From NCBI GenBank assembly GCA_015061575.1, contig SUWF01000007.1:26701-90700 (forward strand): DNA of 64,000 nucleotides, written 5' to 3'. Of this stretch, positions 25,566-35,008 are shown piece by piece. A model generated the notes under the pieces. That model did no database searches. It was not told where the DNA came from and saw only the letters and a list, made by a program, of their open reading frames with translations. How positions within the stretch are numbered: position 1 is the stretch's first letter; every line of letters begins with the position of its first letter. This DNA comes from Lentisphaerota bacterium. Its GTDB lineage: Bacteria; Verrucomicrobiota; Lentisphaeria; Victivallales; Victivallaceae. The position numbers and the translations under genes are program-made.

Positions 25566-25605
25566 GGAGCCGCTGTCACGTTTTTTTGTGCCTGACAGCG
25601 GCTCC
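25566..25605. terminator. terminator between convergent genes
   Basis: Perfect 13-bp stem GGAGCCGCTGTCA / TGACAGCGGCTCC with an A run on the left and a T-rich right flank. Confidence 0.8.
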
Positions 25606-25631
25606 TTATTTATTCAGTTTGAGCAACTCTA

Positions 25632-28586
25632 TTATTCAGCGTAGACCTCCAGTTCAGTCAACAGACGATTGGGCAGCTTTTTATCCCGCTGGATGGAGTC
25701 AATCCGCAGCTTGCGCAGTTTTACCGGAGTAAATACAACTTCCGACTTGTGCGCAGTATTGTTCTTCAGTTCGCCTAAAACTTTGCCGTTTTCGTCCAGC
25801 ACTCTGGCGCCGGTAAAGGCGCTTTTGCCGTTGAATTCAAAGGCGTAAAATACAACTCTGCCCACGGTAACAACCTTGCCGAAATCGATTTCCAACGCAG
25901 GCGCTTTATCTTCAGGCCGCGGCGAGTAATACATCATTATATCCCGCAGCTCTTTTTCGATAATGCCGTCCTGCAGCCAGTATTCTCCGCAAACTGAATA
26001 AGGTTTCTGCACGATGGCACTGCTGGCTTTGATGCGGGGCACATGTTTGGGCACAATACCCCGGGAGTATTCTTCCATCTGGCGGTAACTCAACTCGCCG
26101 GCTGCCAGCAGATTGCCCGGCTTAAACCGCTCTCTGTCCAGCTGGGCGATCCGATTGCGCACGGCCGCCAGATCAATACTGTTGCTTCGTAGCGAGCCGG
26201 CAATATATACATGTGTATGCTGCGGATCGAACCGGTCGGTGATCGTGCCGTTTTTGACCTCCACAAACCTGTTTTCGCCGCTGACCGCCAGCTTGCCTTT
26301 GATGTAATCAGGAACCTGCAGCGTGGCCGTAAAAGGTTTATCGCTGACACTTACAGCTATAACTATAGCCTCATTACCGTAACGCTTGGCCCCGGCGATC
26401 AGTTCATCGATGCTGCGATCGCTCGGCAAAAGACCGTTATCTGTAGGCTGCAGCAAAAGATCCTGCAATACTTCTATTTCGGCCCCCAGCACAAAAGGCG
26501 CTTCCCGCAAACTGTGCGCCGCCATCCCCCGATAGACCAGAGAATATGGCATGATCCCCTTGGCATTGCCGATAAAACCAAGCATATTCTGCTGGCGCAG
26601 TTCGTCAAAGCTGGGCGCCCGCCCGGCCACGCCATGCGGATTGACCCGGGCAAAGTCAAAGGCTTGCGGCGCCAGATAACCGGAAACGCCCAGTTCATTG
26701 GCCAACCGGGCAAAATCGTAGCTGGCCCGACGTTTTTTGCTGGTAGTGCCGTCCAGATAATAATCCACATAGCAATCCGGCATCAATATATCGCCGCCTG
26801 CGGCAAACATGCGCAGCCCATCCAGACCATAGTTGAGCATGATCACCGGGTGATAAGGATCGACAGCAGCCAGATAATCCCGCAGCTCCTTCTGCCAATC
26901 CACGCTGAATCCCCAGCCTTCCGGTTCATCGGCGGCATAATAACCGAAAAATGCCGGATGATTTTTGACCACTGCCACCAGACGATCCAGCACTTTTTTC
27001 TGCTCGCTGCCAAGCTTGCTCTGCTGGCGGGATTCTTTATCAAAGTATTTAAGTTTCCAACTGCCGGAAAACTCCACATAAGGCGGCATCATAACCTTCA
27101 AATTGGCCGCATGAGCCTTATCAAGATAATCGATCAGATGTTCCGGACTTTTGAAATTATATGCATAAGTATGCAGCATGGTCATACCGGGATATTTGTG
27201 CGCAGCACTCAACCCGAAGTAACCATTAGGCATAAATCTTTTACCGTCGATATAAGTTATGCCGTCTTTGTCGAACCAGACCTCGCCTTTGCACGGCGGC
27301 AGTTTGCGGATAACAGTTCTGGCGCCGCCGGCAGAGAGAACATATTCACCGTCCACAAGTTTATCGGCCGGAAAAACCACTTTGTTGACCTTTTCTGCTG
27401 CGGCAATAACTTGCTGCAGTTCCACATTTTTGCCTTGCAGTTTGACGGTCAATTCTTTGCCGATATTTTCCTCCAGAGTGATGACCGCTTTGATGGAGTC
27501 AACTTTTTGCGACGCATAAATATTATTGCGGTACGCCGGATTCACCACCTTTATTTTGACCGGCTGATAATCCAGCAGGTGCTTGGAGATATGCTCGGCC
27601 AGCAGTCGCTTGCGGCCGTCAAAAAGCTCCAGCCGAACCGAATACAGTCCCGCTTCGGGCAGTTCGATGGCCAGCGCTTTTTGGGCGATGGTGTTGACCG
27701 GACAGGAACAGCCGCAGCTGGAGCTGATCTCCCGGTTCTTTTTATCGATCAAAGTCACTTTGATCCGGGCATTGGCCCGCTTATCGGTGCGGTTGATCAC
27801 TGAATTATGGATATTGGCATAAAGTTTGCCGCCATCTTTAAAGCATTTTACGATGGGAGCTTCCAACTGCCAGCGGTAAAAATCCTTCTGGAAATTCTTC
27901 AATACGACTGGCCGCATGGCAGCGGGCGACACAAACACATTCCGTTTGCTTACCGTATTGGCCGATGCTTCATAAGTTTCCCGCCCGACATAGCGGTTAC
28001 GGCCGATGACCATAGCTAATTCCGGAGCCCCGGCACTCTTGCCGCTGCGGAACGCCCCCAGCGGGATCGATAGTTCAACACTCCAGAAGTCCTTGCCGAT
28101 TTCGCTGGATATGATCCTGGCATTGCTCTTCCAGGCTTCGGAGATCACATAAGTTTCGGTACCGGTATTGTCATCTTCACCTGAATTATCGGCATAGACA
28201 CCATTGGCCGTTACTATGAGCTGATAGAACTTTTCCGGCTCCGCCTGAGGTATAAAGTTCAGATCCAGCGAATCAGTACGCCAGGCGTAAGGATTTTCCC
28301 GGCCGGTATTTTCAAGCAGTTTCAACTTGCCCGTATTGGGTTCATCGGCAATTACTGCCACATACAAATTGTGATTATCGTGAGCAAGTTTGTAGCGGGT
28401 CCCCGGTTCGGCCGGACGACTGCCGCCCAGCACTTTGAAATCACTTTGCCAGTCAACAGGCAAATTTTTGACCGATCCGGGTTCACCGGATACCTTGCAG
28501 AAAGGTATATCAAGCGGTTCCGCAGCTGCAAGAGTACAAGCCATTACTGCTGACACGCCTCCGACAACTAATTTTCCAATGTTCAT
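25632..28586 (-). CDS. secreted CBM9-like / TIM-barrel glycosidase-like / discoidin protein (paralogue B)
   Basis: 984 residues, signal peptide about 1-22 (VSAVMACTLAAAEP). Same order of domains as the protein at 828-3812: CBM9-like sandwich (about 25-215, NLYVAVIADEPN, WRTDSLDLNF, WSVELSIPLGAF), Ig-like strands, a GEVWFDKDG start at about 434 to a TIM-barrel-like region with AADEPEG near 553, and a discoidin-like C-terminal domain from about 854. The conserved D-E-P-E points to a clan-A type acid/base Glu. It is the last gene of an operon with a beta-rich secreted protein and a prepilin-like protein, divergent from a GntR-type regulator, so its expression is probably induced by a sugar. Confidence 0.75.
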   Translation of the reverse strand: MNIGKLVVGGVSAVMACTLAAAEPLDIPFCKVSGEPGSVKNLPVDWQSDFKVLGGSRPAEPGTRYKLAHDNHNLYVAVIADEPNTGKLKLLENTGRENPYAWRTDSLDLNFIPQAEPEKFYQLIVTANGVYADNSGEDDNTGTETYVISEAWKSNARIISSEIGKDFWSVELSIPLGAFRSGKSAGAPELAMVIGRNRYVGRETYEASANTVSKRNVFVSPAAMRPVVLKNFQKDFYRWQLEAPIVKCFKDGGKLYANIHNSVINRTDKRANARIKVTLIDKKNREISSSCGCSCPVNTIAQKALAIELPEAGLYSVRLELFDGRKRLLAEHISKHLLDYQPVKIKVVNPAYRNNIYASQKVDSIKAVITLEENIGKELTVKLQGKNVELQQVIAAAEKVNKVVFPADKLVDGEYVLSAGGARTVIRKLPPCKGEVWFDKDGITYIDGKRFMPNGYFGLSAAHKYPGMTMLHTYAYNFKSPEHLIDYLDKAHAANLKVMMPPYVEFSGSWKLKYFDKESRQQSKLGSEQKKVLDRLVAVVKNHPAFFGYYAADEPEGWGFSVDWQKELRDYLAAVDPYHPVIMLNYGLDGLRMFAAGGDILMPDCYVDYYLDGTTSKKRRASYDFARLANELGVSGYLAPQAFDFARVNPHGVAGRAPSFDELRQQNMLGFIGNAKGIMPYSLVYRGMAAHSLREAPFVLGAEIEVLQDLLLQPTDNGLLPSDRSIDELIAGAKRYGNEAIVIAVSVSDKPFTATLQVPDYIKGKLAVSGENRFVEVKNGTITDRFDPQHTHVYIAGSLRSNSIDLAAVRNRIAQLDRERFKPGNLLAAGELSYRQMEEYSRGIVPKHVPRIKASSAIVQKPYSVCGEYWLQDGIIEKELRDIMMYYSPRPEDKAPALEIDFGKVVTVGRVVFYAFEFNGKSAFTGARVLDENGKVLGELKNNTAHKSEVVFTPVKLRKLRIDSIQRDKKLPNRLLTELEVYAE

Positions 28587-28608
28587 ATTTTACCTCAAAT
28601 CCAATACC

Positions 28609-29502
28609 TTATTTAACCGATACCGGCAGCAGTTTGGTCCGGTAAAAACCTTTGCCCGCTGCATCATGTCCGTAAAGCTGCACAATAAAGGAATATTCTC
28701 CCGGCACCAGCCTCAAGCTGTCATTTTTTATCACCGCACTGCCCTTGCCGCCGCTGACTGTCACAGCCCGGTTGCCCTGCACTTCGATCCGGTCAGCTTT
28801 GCTGTTCGCCGGATTCTTGATAACCTTGGCGGCATTGGCCGCAAAAAATGCTTCCGGCCCCCAAACCCGGGTGATAAAACAGCTGTAAAGCCGGATTTTT
28901 TTGGCAGGATCAACCTGAAAATCCAGCTTGATTTCCGGCAGCGTGCTGTTGGCTTGCAATTCGATTTTTCCGGGGGTAAGTTTTATATATTCTACCATTG
29001 GCGCCGCCCCGCCCGGCACGATGCTGCTGTTGTCACCGGCACTAATGGTCAAAAAAAACTGTCCGCCTGCATAATAGCGCCTGTTGTTTTTATCCAGATA
29101 CGAACCGACAGCCAGAATCGCATAATCGCCTTCCTTATAACCGGCAGTATTGATTTTAAGTGCAACTTCCGCAGTAGACTTGCGCTCAGTAAATCTGCTG
29201 TAAGGCTTGACCACAAAGGAATCGTAATTTTTGTGAGCGTGCTTTACGATCTTGAGGTTGGGTATATCAAAAAAAGCCTTGGGGGCATCTTTACGCAAGA
29301 TCTTCACATCGTAGCCATCGACCACAAAACCTTCCCGGGCTGTGATTTTCAAGCTGCATTCCACCACCTCGCCAGCTTTGGCTTCGACCATATCCGGCGT
29401 AAAAATAAAGCTCTTGACCGGATTGACCGGAGCAGCCACCGGATCATCGCCAAAAATCTCAACAGCACAGCTGAGCAGTATCAGCAAAAACAATCTTTTC
29501 AT
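28609..29502 (-). CDS. secreted beta-rich protein of unknown function
   Basis: 297 residues, signal peptide about 1-18 (LFLLILLSCAVEIFG). The mature part is two strand-rich halves that look like immunoglobulin-type sandwiches (VECSLKITAREGF ... YAILAVGSYLD and IKLDFQVDPAKKIRLYSCFI). No catalytic motif. Middle gene of the operon: 3 bases after the prepilin-like gene and 22 bases before paralogue B. A role as accessory or glycan-binding partner of the glycosidase is inferred from position only. Confidence 0.6.
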   Translation of the reverse strand: MKRLFLLILLSCAVEIFGDDPVAAPVNPVKSFIFTPDMVEAKAGEVVECSLKITAREGFVVDGYDVKILRKDAPKAFFDIPNLKIVKHAHKNYDSFVVKPYSRFTERKSTAEVALKINTAGYKEGDYAILAVGSYLDKNNRRYYAGGQFFLTISAGDNSSIVPGGAAPMVEYIKLTPGKIELQANSTLPEIKLDFQVDPAKKIRLYSCFITRVWGPEAFFAANAAKVIKNPANSKADRIEVQGNRAVTVSGGKGSAVIKNDSLRLVPGEYSFIVQLYGHDAAGKGFYRTKLLPVSVK

Positions 29503-29505
29503 TTA

Positions 29506-30249
29506 TCAATCTCCAACTTCATTGATTGCAGCATAACGTTTGACAAAAGTCGCATAAGAATCCCGGGGGAAGGTTTTGGTTTTGACGTATCCAGCCATAT
29601 AAAGGGCGTTGATCTGCCCCGGATGACTGAGATCATCGTAAGTTTTGGGTTCGATCAGATTGATCTGGTGGTCATTGGCAATGACCCGCCCCGGATCATC
29701 GGTTCCATAAAGAATACAACGGTGCGTACCATATTTGGCTGCATCCGTTTCGTTATGGTTCCAGCCGTAATAACTGGTGAAATACTGCCCGGGGGAAGAG
29801 GGATTTACCTTACCGCCATTGATCGTATCGCTGGGGCAGTTGTAAGCCTGAGCCATTTTATCCAGCCAGACTTTGTAGTTGGTTATTTCGCCATCACCGA
29901 CTGTTAAATACCCCTGATAGACCAATCGGGCCTGCGGAGAAATATAATTGGCCAGAGTTGACGAATTATATGTGTAATAATAGTAGTATTCGGTGCAATG
30001 CGCTCCGTTGAAACCATCGACACGCCGCGAATTGCTGTCTTGCGCATAAGACAGATCTGCCAGCCCGATCTGCTTGAGCTTGCTTATGCAGCTGGCATTG
30101 CGCGCCCGCTCCCGGGCCGCCGACAACGCCGGCAGCAGCATTGCTGCTAAAATCGCAATAATGGCAATTACGACCAGCAGCTCAATAAGGGTAAAACGGC
30201 GCAGTCTTGGGACTGCGCCAACGGGTGGATTGGATTGGTTGCGTTTCAT
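29506..30249 (-). CDS. prepilin-type N-terminal cleavage/methylation protein (DUF1559-like)
   Basis: 247 residues. After a basic, Pro-containing leader (about 1-17) comes [20 protein letters not shown], the type IV prepilin/pseudopilin signal with Glu at +5, and then the usual [18 protein letters not shown] helix. The rest ([30 protein letters not shown]) is the pseudopilin-like head abundant in Lentisphaerae and Planctomycetes. A prepilin peptidase would cleave after the basic leader. A strong AAAGGAG site precedes the start. First gene of the glycosidase operon. Confidence 0.85.
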   Translation of the reverse strand: MKRNQSNPPVGAVPRLRRFTLIELLVVIAIIAILAAMLLPALSAARERARNASCISKLKQIGLADLSYAQDSNSRRVDGFNGAHCTEYYYYYTYNSSTLANYISPQARLVYQGYLTVGDGEITNYKVWLDKMAQAYNCPSDTINGGKVNPSSPGQYFTSYYGWNHNETDAAKYGTHRCILYGTDDPGRVIANDHQINLIEPKTYDDLSHPGQINALYMAGYVKTKTFPRDSYATFVKRYAAINEVGD

Positions 30250-30328
30250 TTTTTCTCCTTTGGTATATAGGTTGATACAAATAACTGCAACTGTTTTTTT
30301 ATTCCACTTGTCTTACAGCTTTATAAAA

Positions 30329-30341
30329 GCGGCAAGGCTAC
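30329..30341. promoter_or_regulatory. second operator-like site in the prepilin operon leader
   Basis: GCGGCAAGGCTAC matches the dyad at 30420-30432 at 10 of 13 positions and lies about 15 nt downstream of the expected start of the minus-strand transcript. Confidence 0.3.
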
Positions 30342-30361
30342 AATATCACTTTCCGATTAAT

Positions 30362-30390
30362 ATTATAAATCAAAACAACGCTTATTTCAA
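30362..30390 (-). promoter_or_regulatory. promoter of the prepilin-glycosidase operon
   Basis: Minus strand TTGAAA, 17 nt, TATAAT: the strongest sigma-70-type match in the window. The leader is about 105 nt. Confidence 0.7.
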
Positions 30391-30419
30391 GAGATAAAAG
30401 CACTTTTTTCACCTAAAAT

Positions 30420-30449
30420 GTGGCAAGACCACTTTATCAGTGCTATATT
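30420..30449 (+). promoter_or_regulatory. promoter and dyad operator of the GntR-type regulator
   Basis: The dyad GTGGCAAGACCAC (30420-30432, half-sites GTGG/CCAC) covers the presumed -35 TGGCAA (30421-30426); after 17 nt comes TATATT (30444-30449). The site is also about 30 bases upstream of the divergent operon promoter, so one regulator could act on both. Confidence 0.45.
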
Positions 30450-30476
30450 AAAATTGATCGCTATTGGAGGTGCAGC

Positions 30477-31520
30477 ATGAATAAACTTGATAAGATCCTT
30501 GAAACTTTGCGTTGTGAATTATCAACCGGGAAGTATCCGCCGGGCAGCCGCTTTCCGTCCGAATACGACCTGGTTCGCCGTTTTGATGTCTGCCGGGGCA
30601 CGGCCAACAAAGCTGTGACCATGCTCTGCAATGCCGGTTTTCTTAAACGCGGCCAGCGGGGGTCCGGAACTATGGTGATCAAAAAATCTCTGCCGGATAC
30701 CCGGAAAATCGTCTTTTTAGGCGGCCTGGCAGGGATTTTTGCCACTTCGATCATCAATGGCGTTTTTGCCGCCGCTGATGAACGCAATGCCCAGCTTATT
30801 TTGCAGGCGCCCCCCATCAAAAATCTGCAGCAGATGCTGGAAAATATCGTCCACGATATTGACGGGATCGTTACTTACGGCTACCGGATGCTGCCGGATG
30901 ATCTGCCCATACCGGTAGTTTACATCGACGAGGCCATCCCCGAATATACCCCCAACTGCCACCATGTGGTCAACCGCAATTACGAAGGCGCCCAACTGAT
31001 GATGCAAGCATTGTGGGAGCGTGGACATCGCAATATAGCTATCTGCGCAAACAGCAGTTATTTGCAGACTCACCGCTGGTATCGGGTGCGGGGATTTATG
31101 GAAACGTTGGAAAACTTGAGCGGCCAGCCCGCCGACAAGCTTTTATACTCCACCGTGGAAGGCACGATCCTGGAGGCCCGTCTGCTGCTGGAAAGAATTC
31201 TGCAGCGCAACTGCAATACTACTGCCATCGCCACTGACTGCGACGATTTGGCTTTGCTGCTGGTGGCCGCGTCCCGGCAGCTGGGAATCACAGCGCAGGA
31301 TCTGGTGATCACCGGTTACGGGAATTTGATGGAAATGCTCCCCGGGGCGGCTTCATGTATAAATATACCCAACGTGGAGCAAAGTCCTTTTTTGCTGGGG
31401 GCTACCGCCGTCAACACGTTGCTGGATATTATTGAAGGCAGGATCAGCAATGAACCAACTATGCAATATATAGATGCCATACCGGTAAATCTGGATCAAA
31501 TCCCCGTGATCAAACCATAA
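30477..31520 (+). CDS. GntR-family regulator with LacI/periplasmic-binding-like sensor domain
   Basis: 347 residues from the ATG at 30477, which follows GGAGG by 6 nt; a longer frame from 30420 overlaps the promoter. Residues 1-70 are a GntR winged helix (STGKYPPGSRFPSEYDLVRR, GTANKAVTMLCNAGFL, GSGTMVI). Residues about 75-347 are a type I periplasmic-binding-like sensor as in AraR-type proteins (FLGGLAGIFATSIINGVF, GHRNIAICANSSY, TAIATDCDDLALLLV). It should release or bind DNA on sensing a sugar. It faces the prepilin-glycosidase operon and probably controls it and itself. Confidence 0.85.
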   Translation: MNKLDKILETLRCELSTGKYPPGSRFPSEYDLVRRFDVCRGTANKAVTMLCNAGFLKRGQRGSGTMVIKKSLPDTRKIVFLGGLAGIFATSIINGVFAAADERNAQLILQAPPIKNLQQMLENIVHDIDGIVTYGYRMLPDDLPIPVVYIDEAIPEYTPNCHHVVNRNYEGAQLMMQALWERGHRNIAICANSSYLQTHRWYRVRGFMETLENLSGQPADKLLYSTVEGTILEARLLLERILQRNCNTTAIATDCDDLALLLVAASRQLGITAQDLVITGYGNLMEMLPGAASCINIPNVEQSPFLLGATAVNTLLDIIEGRISNEPTMQYIDAIPVNLDQIPVIKP

Positions 31521-31545
31521 CTGCCGCTCAGCCCGGCAGCAATGG

Positions 31546-33339
31546 TTATTTTCCGGCGGCAACGCCTGGATAATCACGTTCGACAAAGAAATCTTTGCGC
31601 ATGATTTCCTGAACTTTGCCATCCGGAGTTATGCTTATATGGTCAAAGACCTGATTGTTCACATCCCGGTGGATAACTTCCAGCGCATTGCTGTTTACAT
31701 TTACCAGCATATTGGTAAATTGCAGATTTTCCGGCATGGAGCTATTGGGTCCGCCCATGATCAACACCGGAAATTGATACTTTTCGCCGATCGCCGGATG
31801 CTTGATCACCGGCGGCTGATATTTTTTGTTTAACGGCCAGAAACAGCGGTTCTGCCCCGGCACACTGCGGAAAGGCCGGTGCACATGCCCGCCGATCCAC
31901 AAATGGATCCGGTGTTCAGGCGTCTTTCCGGCAAAGAGCGGATCGATCAATTTGCGTACATTGCCGGGCATAAAACCATAACCATACCCCAGCGGCGTTG
32001 CGTGAGCAAGCACGATCCGGTATCTGGCCGTGCGGAACATATCCATTTTTACCGCCTGCCGGAGCCATTTGGCCTCAGCGGCAAAATACGGTTCCAAATC
32101 GTTCAAAAAACGGGTCCCGGGAGGCGCTTCGCCGGGCGCATCATCACCAAAGTCCAACACCAGAAAACAGACCTCGCCGTAGCGGAACATGTAATACCCC
32201 TCCCGCCCCGGCTCCGGAGCCGGGAAATAGTCAAAATATTTACCGGCATCCCGTCCGTAATATTCGTGATTGCCCCGCACCATCACCAGCGGCTTATCCC
32301 GTCCGGCGGCGTCACAATAATAATTGACAAACTCCTCAACGATCGTTTGGTTGAAATCGCTGTTCCAGTCCACATCGCCGATAAAAGCAAAAAAATCACA
32401 CTGCCGCGCCTCCGGAAAATCAAACAGCTTTTTCAGCAAAGCCTGGCGCCGGGGGGCCGGGAATTGTATATCGCTGGAAGCCAGAAAGCTGAATTGCTTT
32501 TTATCCATGGCCGGAGCGGAGCGGAAAGTATATATTTTTTGCGGCAGCAGCGCAAAGTTTCTGGTTTCGTCCATCACCACAATTTTGTATTCATAAACTT
32601 TATCCGGCTCCAGATCCGTCAAACGGATGCTATGCACGCTCAGATCCCGCCGGATTTGTCCGCCCAAATTGTTATAAATGCGCTTCCACTGTTTTTCTCC
32701 CTTGACCCGGAAATCCACTCCGCACGGCGCCGGACGGTTAAGCGCAAACACTATCGACACAGCATTTTCAGCGCTATCCGGAGTCATTACCCACGGTTGA
32801 TAAAGCACCTCCAGAGTTGGAATGTTTTTAAGCTGGGCACACAGCCAAAATTCACATCTGCCGCCCAAAACCTCCCAGATCAGCTGATTGTGTCCGGCTT
32901 TCAGATCCAGCTGCACATAGTGATCATTATTGCTGGGCGGTGTGGCATCATTGCCGCAAATCATGGAATCGAACACTTTCCGGCCATTGCAATAGAGTCT
33001 GCATTTCCAGTCCACGCCCAAACCCAGAACAACTTTTTGAGCTTTTTCAACTTCAAAATCGCTGGTGACGACTGTCCTTTCCAACACTTTCGGCCGTTGT
33101 TTGAGGACTTTGTACAAATCGATCTTTCCCTGCCGGGGATATACAAATTTCTGAGCTTTGACCACCCGTTTATCCGGCAGAGTCAGCGTTCCATCCAACC
33201 GCTGAGCTTTATCAAACAAGCCATCCGGCATTCCCGGTACATAGTAGTAATTCCACTGCCACTGATGTGTGGGCGCTACTCCATTGGCACATAACACGAT
33301 CACCACAAAAAACGACATCAAAAATATTAATTTTTTCAT
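31546..33339 (-). CDS. secreted calcineurin-like metallophosphoesterase with Fn3 domain
   Basis: 597 residues, signal peptide about 1-19 (IFLMSFFVVIVLCANG). A beta-rich N-terminal part, then an Fn3-like module (about 185-280, ending VYEYKIVVMDETR), then the phosphoesterase with all metal motifs: SSDIQ, IGDVDWN, VRGNHEYY, AHATP and GGHVHR. The layout resembles purple-acid-phosphatase-type enzymes, which hydrolyse phosphomonoesters or diesters outside the cytoplasm. It is convergent with the regulator gene, 25 bases apart, and not obviously part of its operon. Confidence 0.85.
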   Translation of the reverse strand: MKKLIFLMSFFVVIVLCANGVAPTHQWQWNYYYVPGMPDGLFDKAQRLDGTLTLPDKRVVKAQKFVYPRQGKIDLYKVLKQRPKVLERTVVTSDFEVEKAQKVVLGLGVDWKCRLYCNGRKVFDSMICGNDATPPSNNDHYVQLDLKAGHNQLIWEVLGGRCEFWLCAQLKNIPTLEVLYQPWVMTPDSAENAVSIVFALNRPAPCGVDFRVKGEKQWKRIYNNLGGQIRRDLSVHSIRLTDLEPDKVYEYKIVVMDETRNFALLPQKIYTFRSAPAMDKKQFSFLASSDIQFPAPRRQALLKKLFDFPEARQCDFFAFIGDVDWNSDFNQTIVEEFVNYYCDAAGRDKPLVMVRGNHEYYGRDAGKYFDYFPAPEPGREGYYMFRYGEVCFLVLDFGDDAPGEAPPGTRFLNDLEPYFAAEAKWLRQAVKMDMFRTARYRIVLAHATPLGYGYGFMPGNVRKLIDPLFAGKTPEHRIHLWIGGHVHRPFRSVPGQNRCFWPLNKKYQPPVIKHPAIGEKYQFPVLIMGGPNSSMPENLQFTNMLVNVNSNALEVIHRDVNNQVFDHISITPDGKVQEIMRKDFFVERDYPGVAAGK

Positions 33340-33389
33340 AATTGTCAGCTTAACAGTTTGCAGATTATATAAATAAAGTTATAACTATT

Positions 33390-35000
33390 TCATGGAAGGC
33401 CTGCGGCTTTTCCGGCAATTTTCAAGCCGTCGATCGCGGCCGAAACGATCCCACCGGCATAACCGGCGCCCTCGCCTGCAACATAAAGATTGCGGCAGGA
33501 ACTTTCCAGCGTATCCGGATCGCGCAGCAGCCGCACCGGACTGGATACGCAGCTTTCGATCCCCACGCAGTTACCATCGGCAAAGCCCCGCATAAGTTTA
33601 TCAAAATGCTTGAACGCCAAAGTAAAACGCTCGGCTATCTCTGAAGAAAGTATTTCAAAAAGCGGAGCTGCCTTCAACCCCAGCCGGGCGGAAGTGTCAT
33701 GTTTTTTAAGCTCCACACTGCGCCGCATAAAGGATTTGATCGACTGCGCCGGAAAAGTGTAATCGCTGCCGCCGTGCGTAAAACAGCTTTTTTCCAAATT
33801 GCTCAAAAACTCATACGCAGCTTTTACACTGCCAAAAGCGCTGCCGTCCAGCGTGGTTATGATCGCCGAATTGGCAAAACGCCCGTCCCGGGCCCGCATA
33901 CTCATGCCGTTGCTACACAGCTGATTGCTCCAGCCGGTCGCCGGAACGATCTCGCCGCCCGGACACATACAAAAAGTGGTAACGCCTTTGCCGGCCACCC
34001 GATCCGGAGATTTGCAGACCATATTGTATTCTGCCGCCGGCAAAGCCACCGGCCTTGGCGAAAAACGGTATTGCCGGAAATCCACAAACTCCTGTTCATG
34101 TTCCACCCGGCAGCCCAGCTGAAAACCTTTGAATTGCCATTTGGCATATTTACAGAGCATTTCTGTTAAATCCCGCCCGCCCAGACCATGAGCAAAAATC
34201 ACTCTGGGAGCCGGAATTTTTTCCCCATTGGCCAGCACCACGCCCTGACAGACATTATCTTTGACTATCAAATCCGTCACCCGGGCGCCAAAGCGGAAAC
34301 TCCCGCCCAATGCTTCGATCCGGCGCTGCAGTTTTTTGACGATTTCCCGCAAAAGATCGCTGCCCAGATGGGGGCGTTTGAGGTAAGCTGTATCCGCCGG
34401 AGCCCCGGCTTCGATCAACGCCTGCAGCACAAAATCAGCCCGCGGATCATGTACCCGGGTGTAGAGTTTGCCGTCTGAAAAAGTCCCGGCCCCACCGGAA
34501 CCGAACAGCAGATTGCTCTCGCTGTCCAATACCCGGCTCTGAAAAAAACGTTCACAATCTTCAACACGCTTATCCACATCCATTCCCCGGTCAAGCACCA
34601 GCGGAGCGGTATTGGCCTTGGCCAAAAGCAATGCCGCCAGCAGTCCGGCGGGCCCGCCGCCGACTACAATGGGATTGCGCAATACGCTGCTGCGGTCAGC
34701 GATTTCCGGCAGCGCCTGCAATCCGGTTGAAAAATACTCTTTTCCACCGATTACTGCAGCGTATTTGCCCGCCGCAGCTCCCAGAGAATCGTCAACTTCC
34801 ACACCCAGATTGTAGATCAATTCCGGATCGCCCCGCCGGGCATCGATGCTTTTGCTCCAAATGCGGTAATTGGTATGCAAAGCCTGAAGAGGTATGTGCA
34901 GAAATTCCGCCAGCGCCTCATGCAGATTATCATCCACATAATCGCTGCTGAAAGGCATTTTTAGGGCATTTACCCGGAAATTATCCAAACGCAAAAACAT
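33390..35000 (-). CDS. FAD-dependent oxidoreductase (COG2509-type)
   Basis: 536 residues. An N-terminal 90-residue cap is followed by the dinucleotide fold VVGGGPAGLLAALLLA (about 112-127), VLDRGMDVDKRVEDC, and the SGGAGTFSDGKLYTR block typical of COG2509 flavoproteins, with a C-terminal VAGEGAGYAGGIVSAA FAD motif. The reaction is not known for this group. It lies 8 bases behind an LptG-like permease gene and is probably co-transcribed. Confidence 0.82.
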   Translation of the reverse strand: MFLRLDNFRVNALKMPFSSDYVDDNLHEALAEFLHIPLQALHTNYRIWSKSIDARRGDPELIYNLGVEVDDSLGAAAGKYAAVIGGKEYFSTGLQALPEIADRSSVLRNPIVVGGGPAGLLAALLLAKANTAPLVLDRGMDVDKRVEDCERFFQSRVLDSESNLLFGSGGAGTFSDGKLYTRVHDPRADFVLQALIEAGAPADTAYLKRPHLGSDLLREIVKKLQRRIEALGGSFRFGARVTDLIVKDNVCQGVVLANGEKIPAPRVIFAHGLGGRDLTEMLCKYAKWQFKGFQLGCRVEHEQEFVDFRQYRFSPRPVALPAAEYNMVCKSPDRVAGKGVTTFCMCPGGEIVPATGWSNQLCSNGMSMRARDGRFANSAIITTLDGSAFGSVKAAYEFLSNLEKSCFTHGGSDYTFPAQSIKSFMRRSVELKKHDTSARLGLKAAPLFEILSSEIAERFTLAFKHFDKLMRGFADGNCVGIESCVSSPVRLLRDPDTLESSCRNLYVAGEGAGYAGGIVSAAIDGLKIAGKAAGLP

Positions 35001-35008
35001 ATTTTCTG

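Noticed and set aside
26211..27803. 530-codon plus-strand frame
   Set aside because: Antisense to paralogue B; same shadow-frame composition and no family resemblance.
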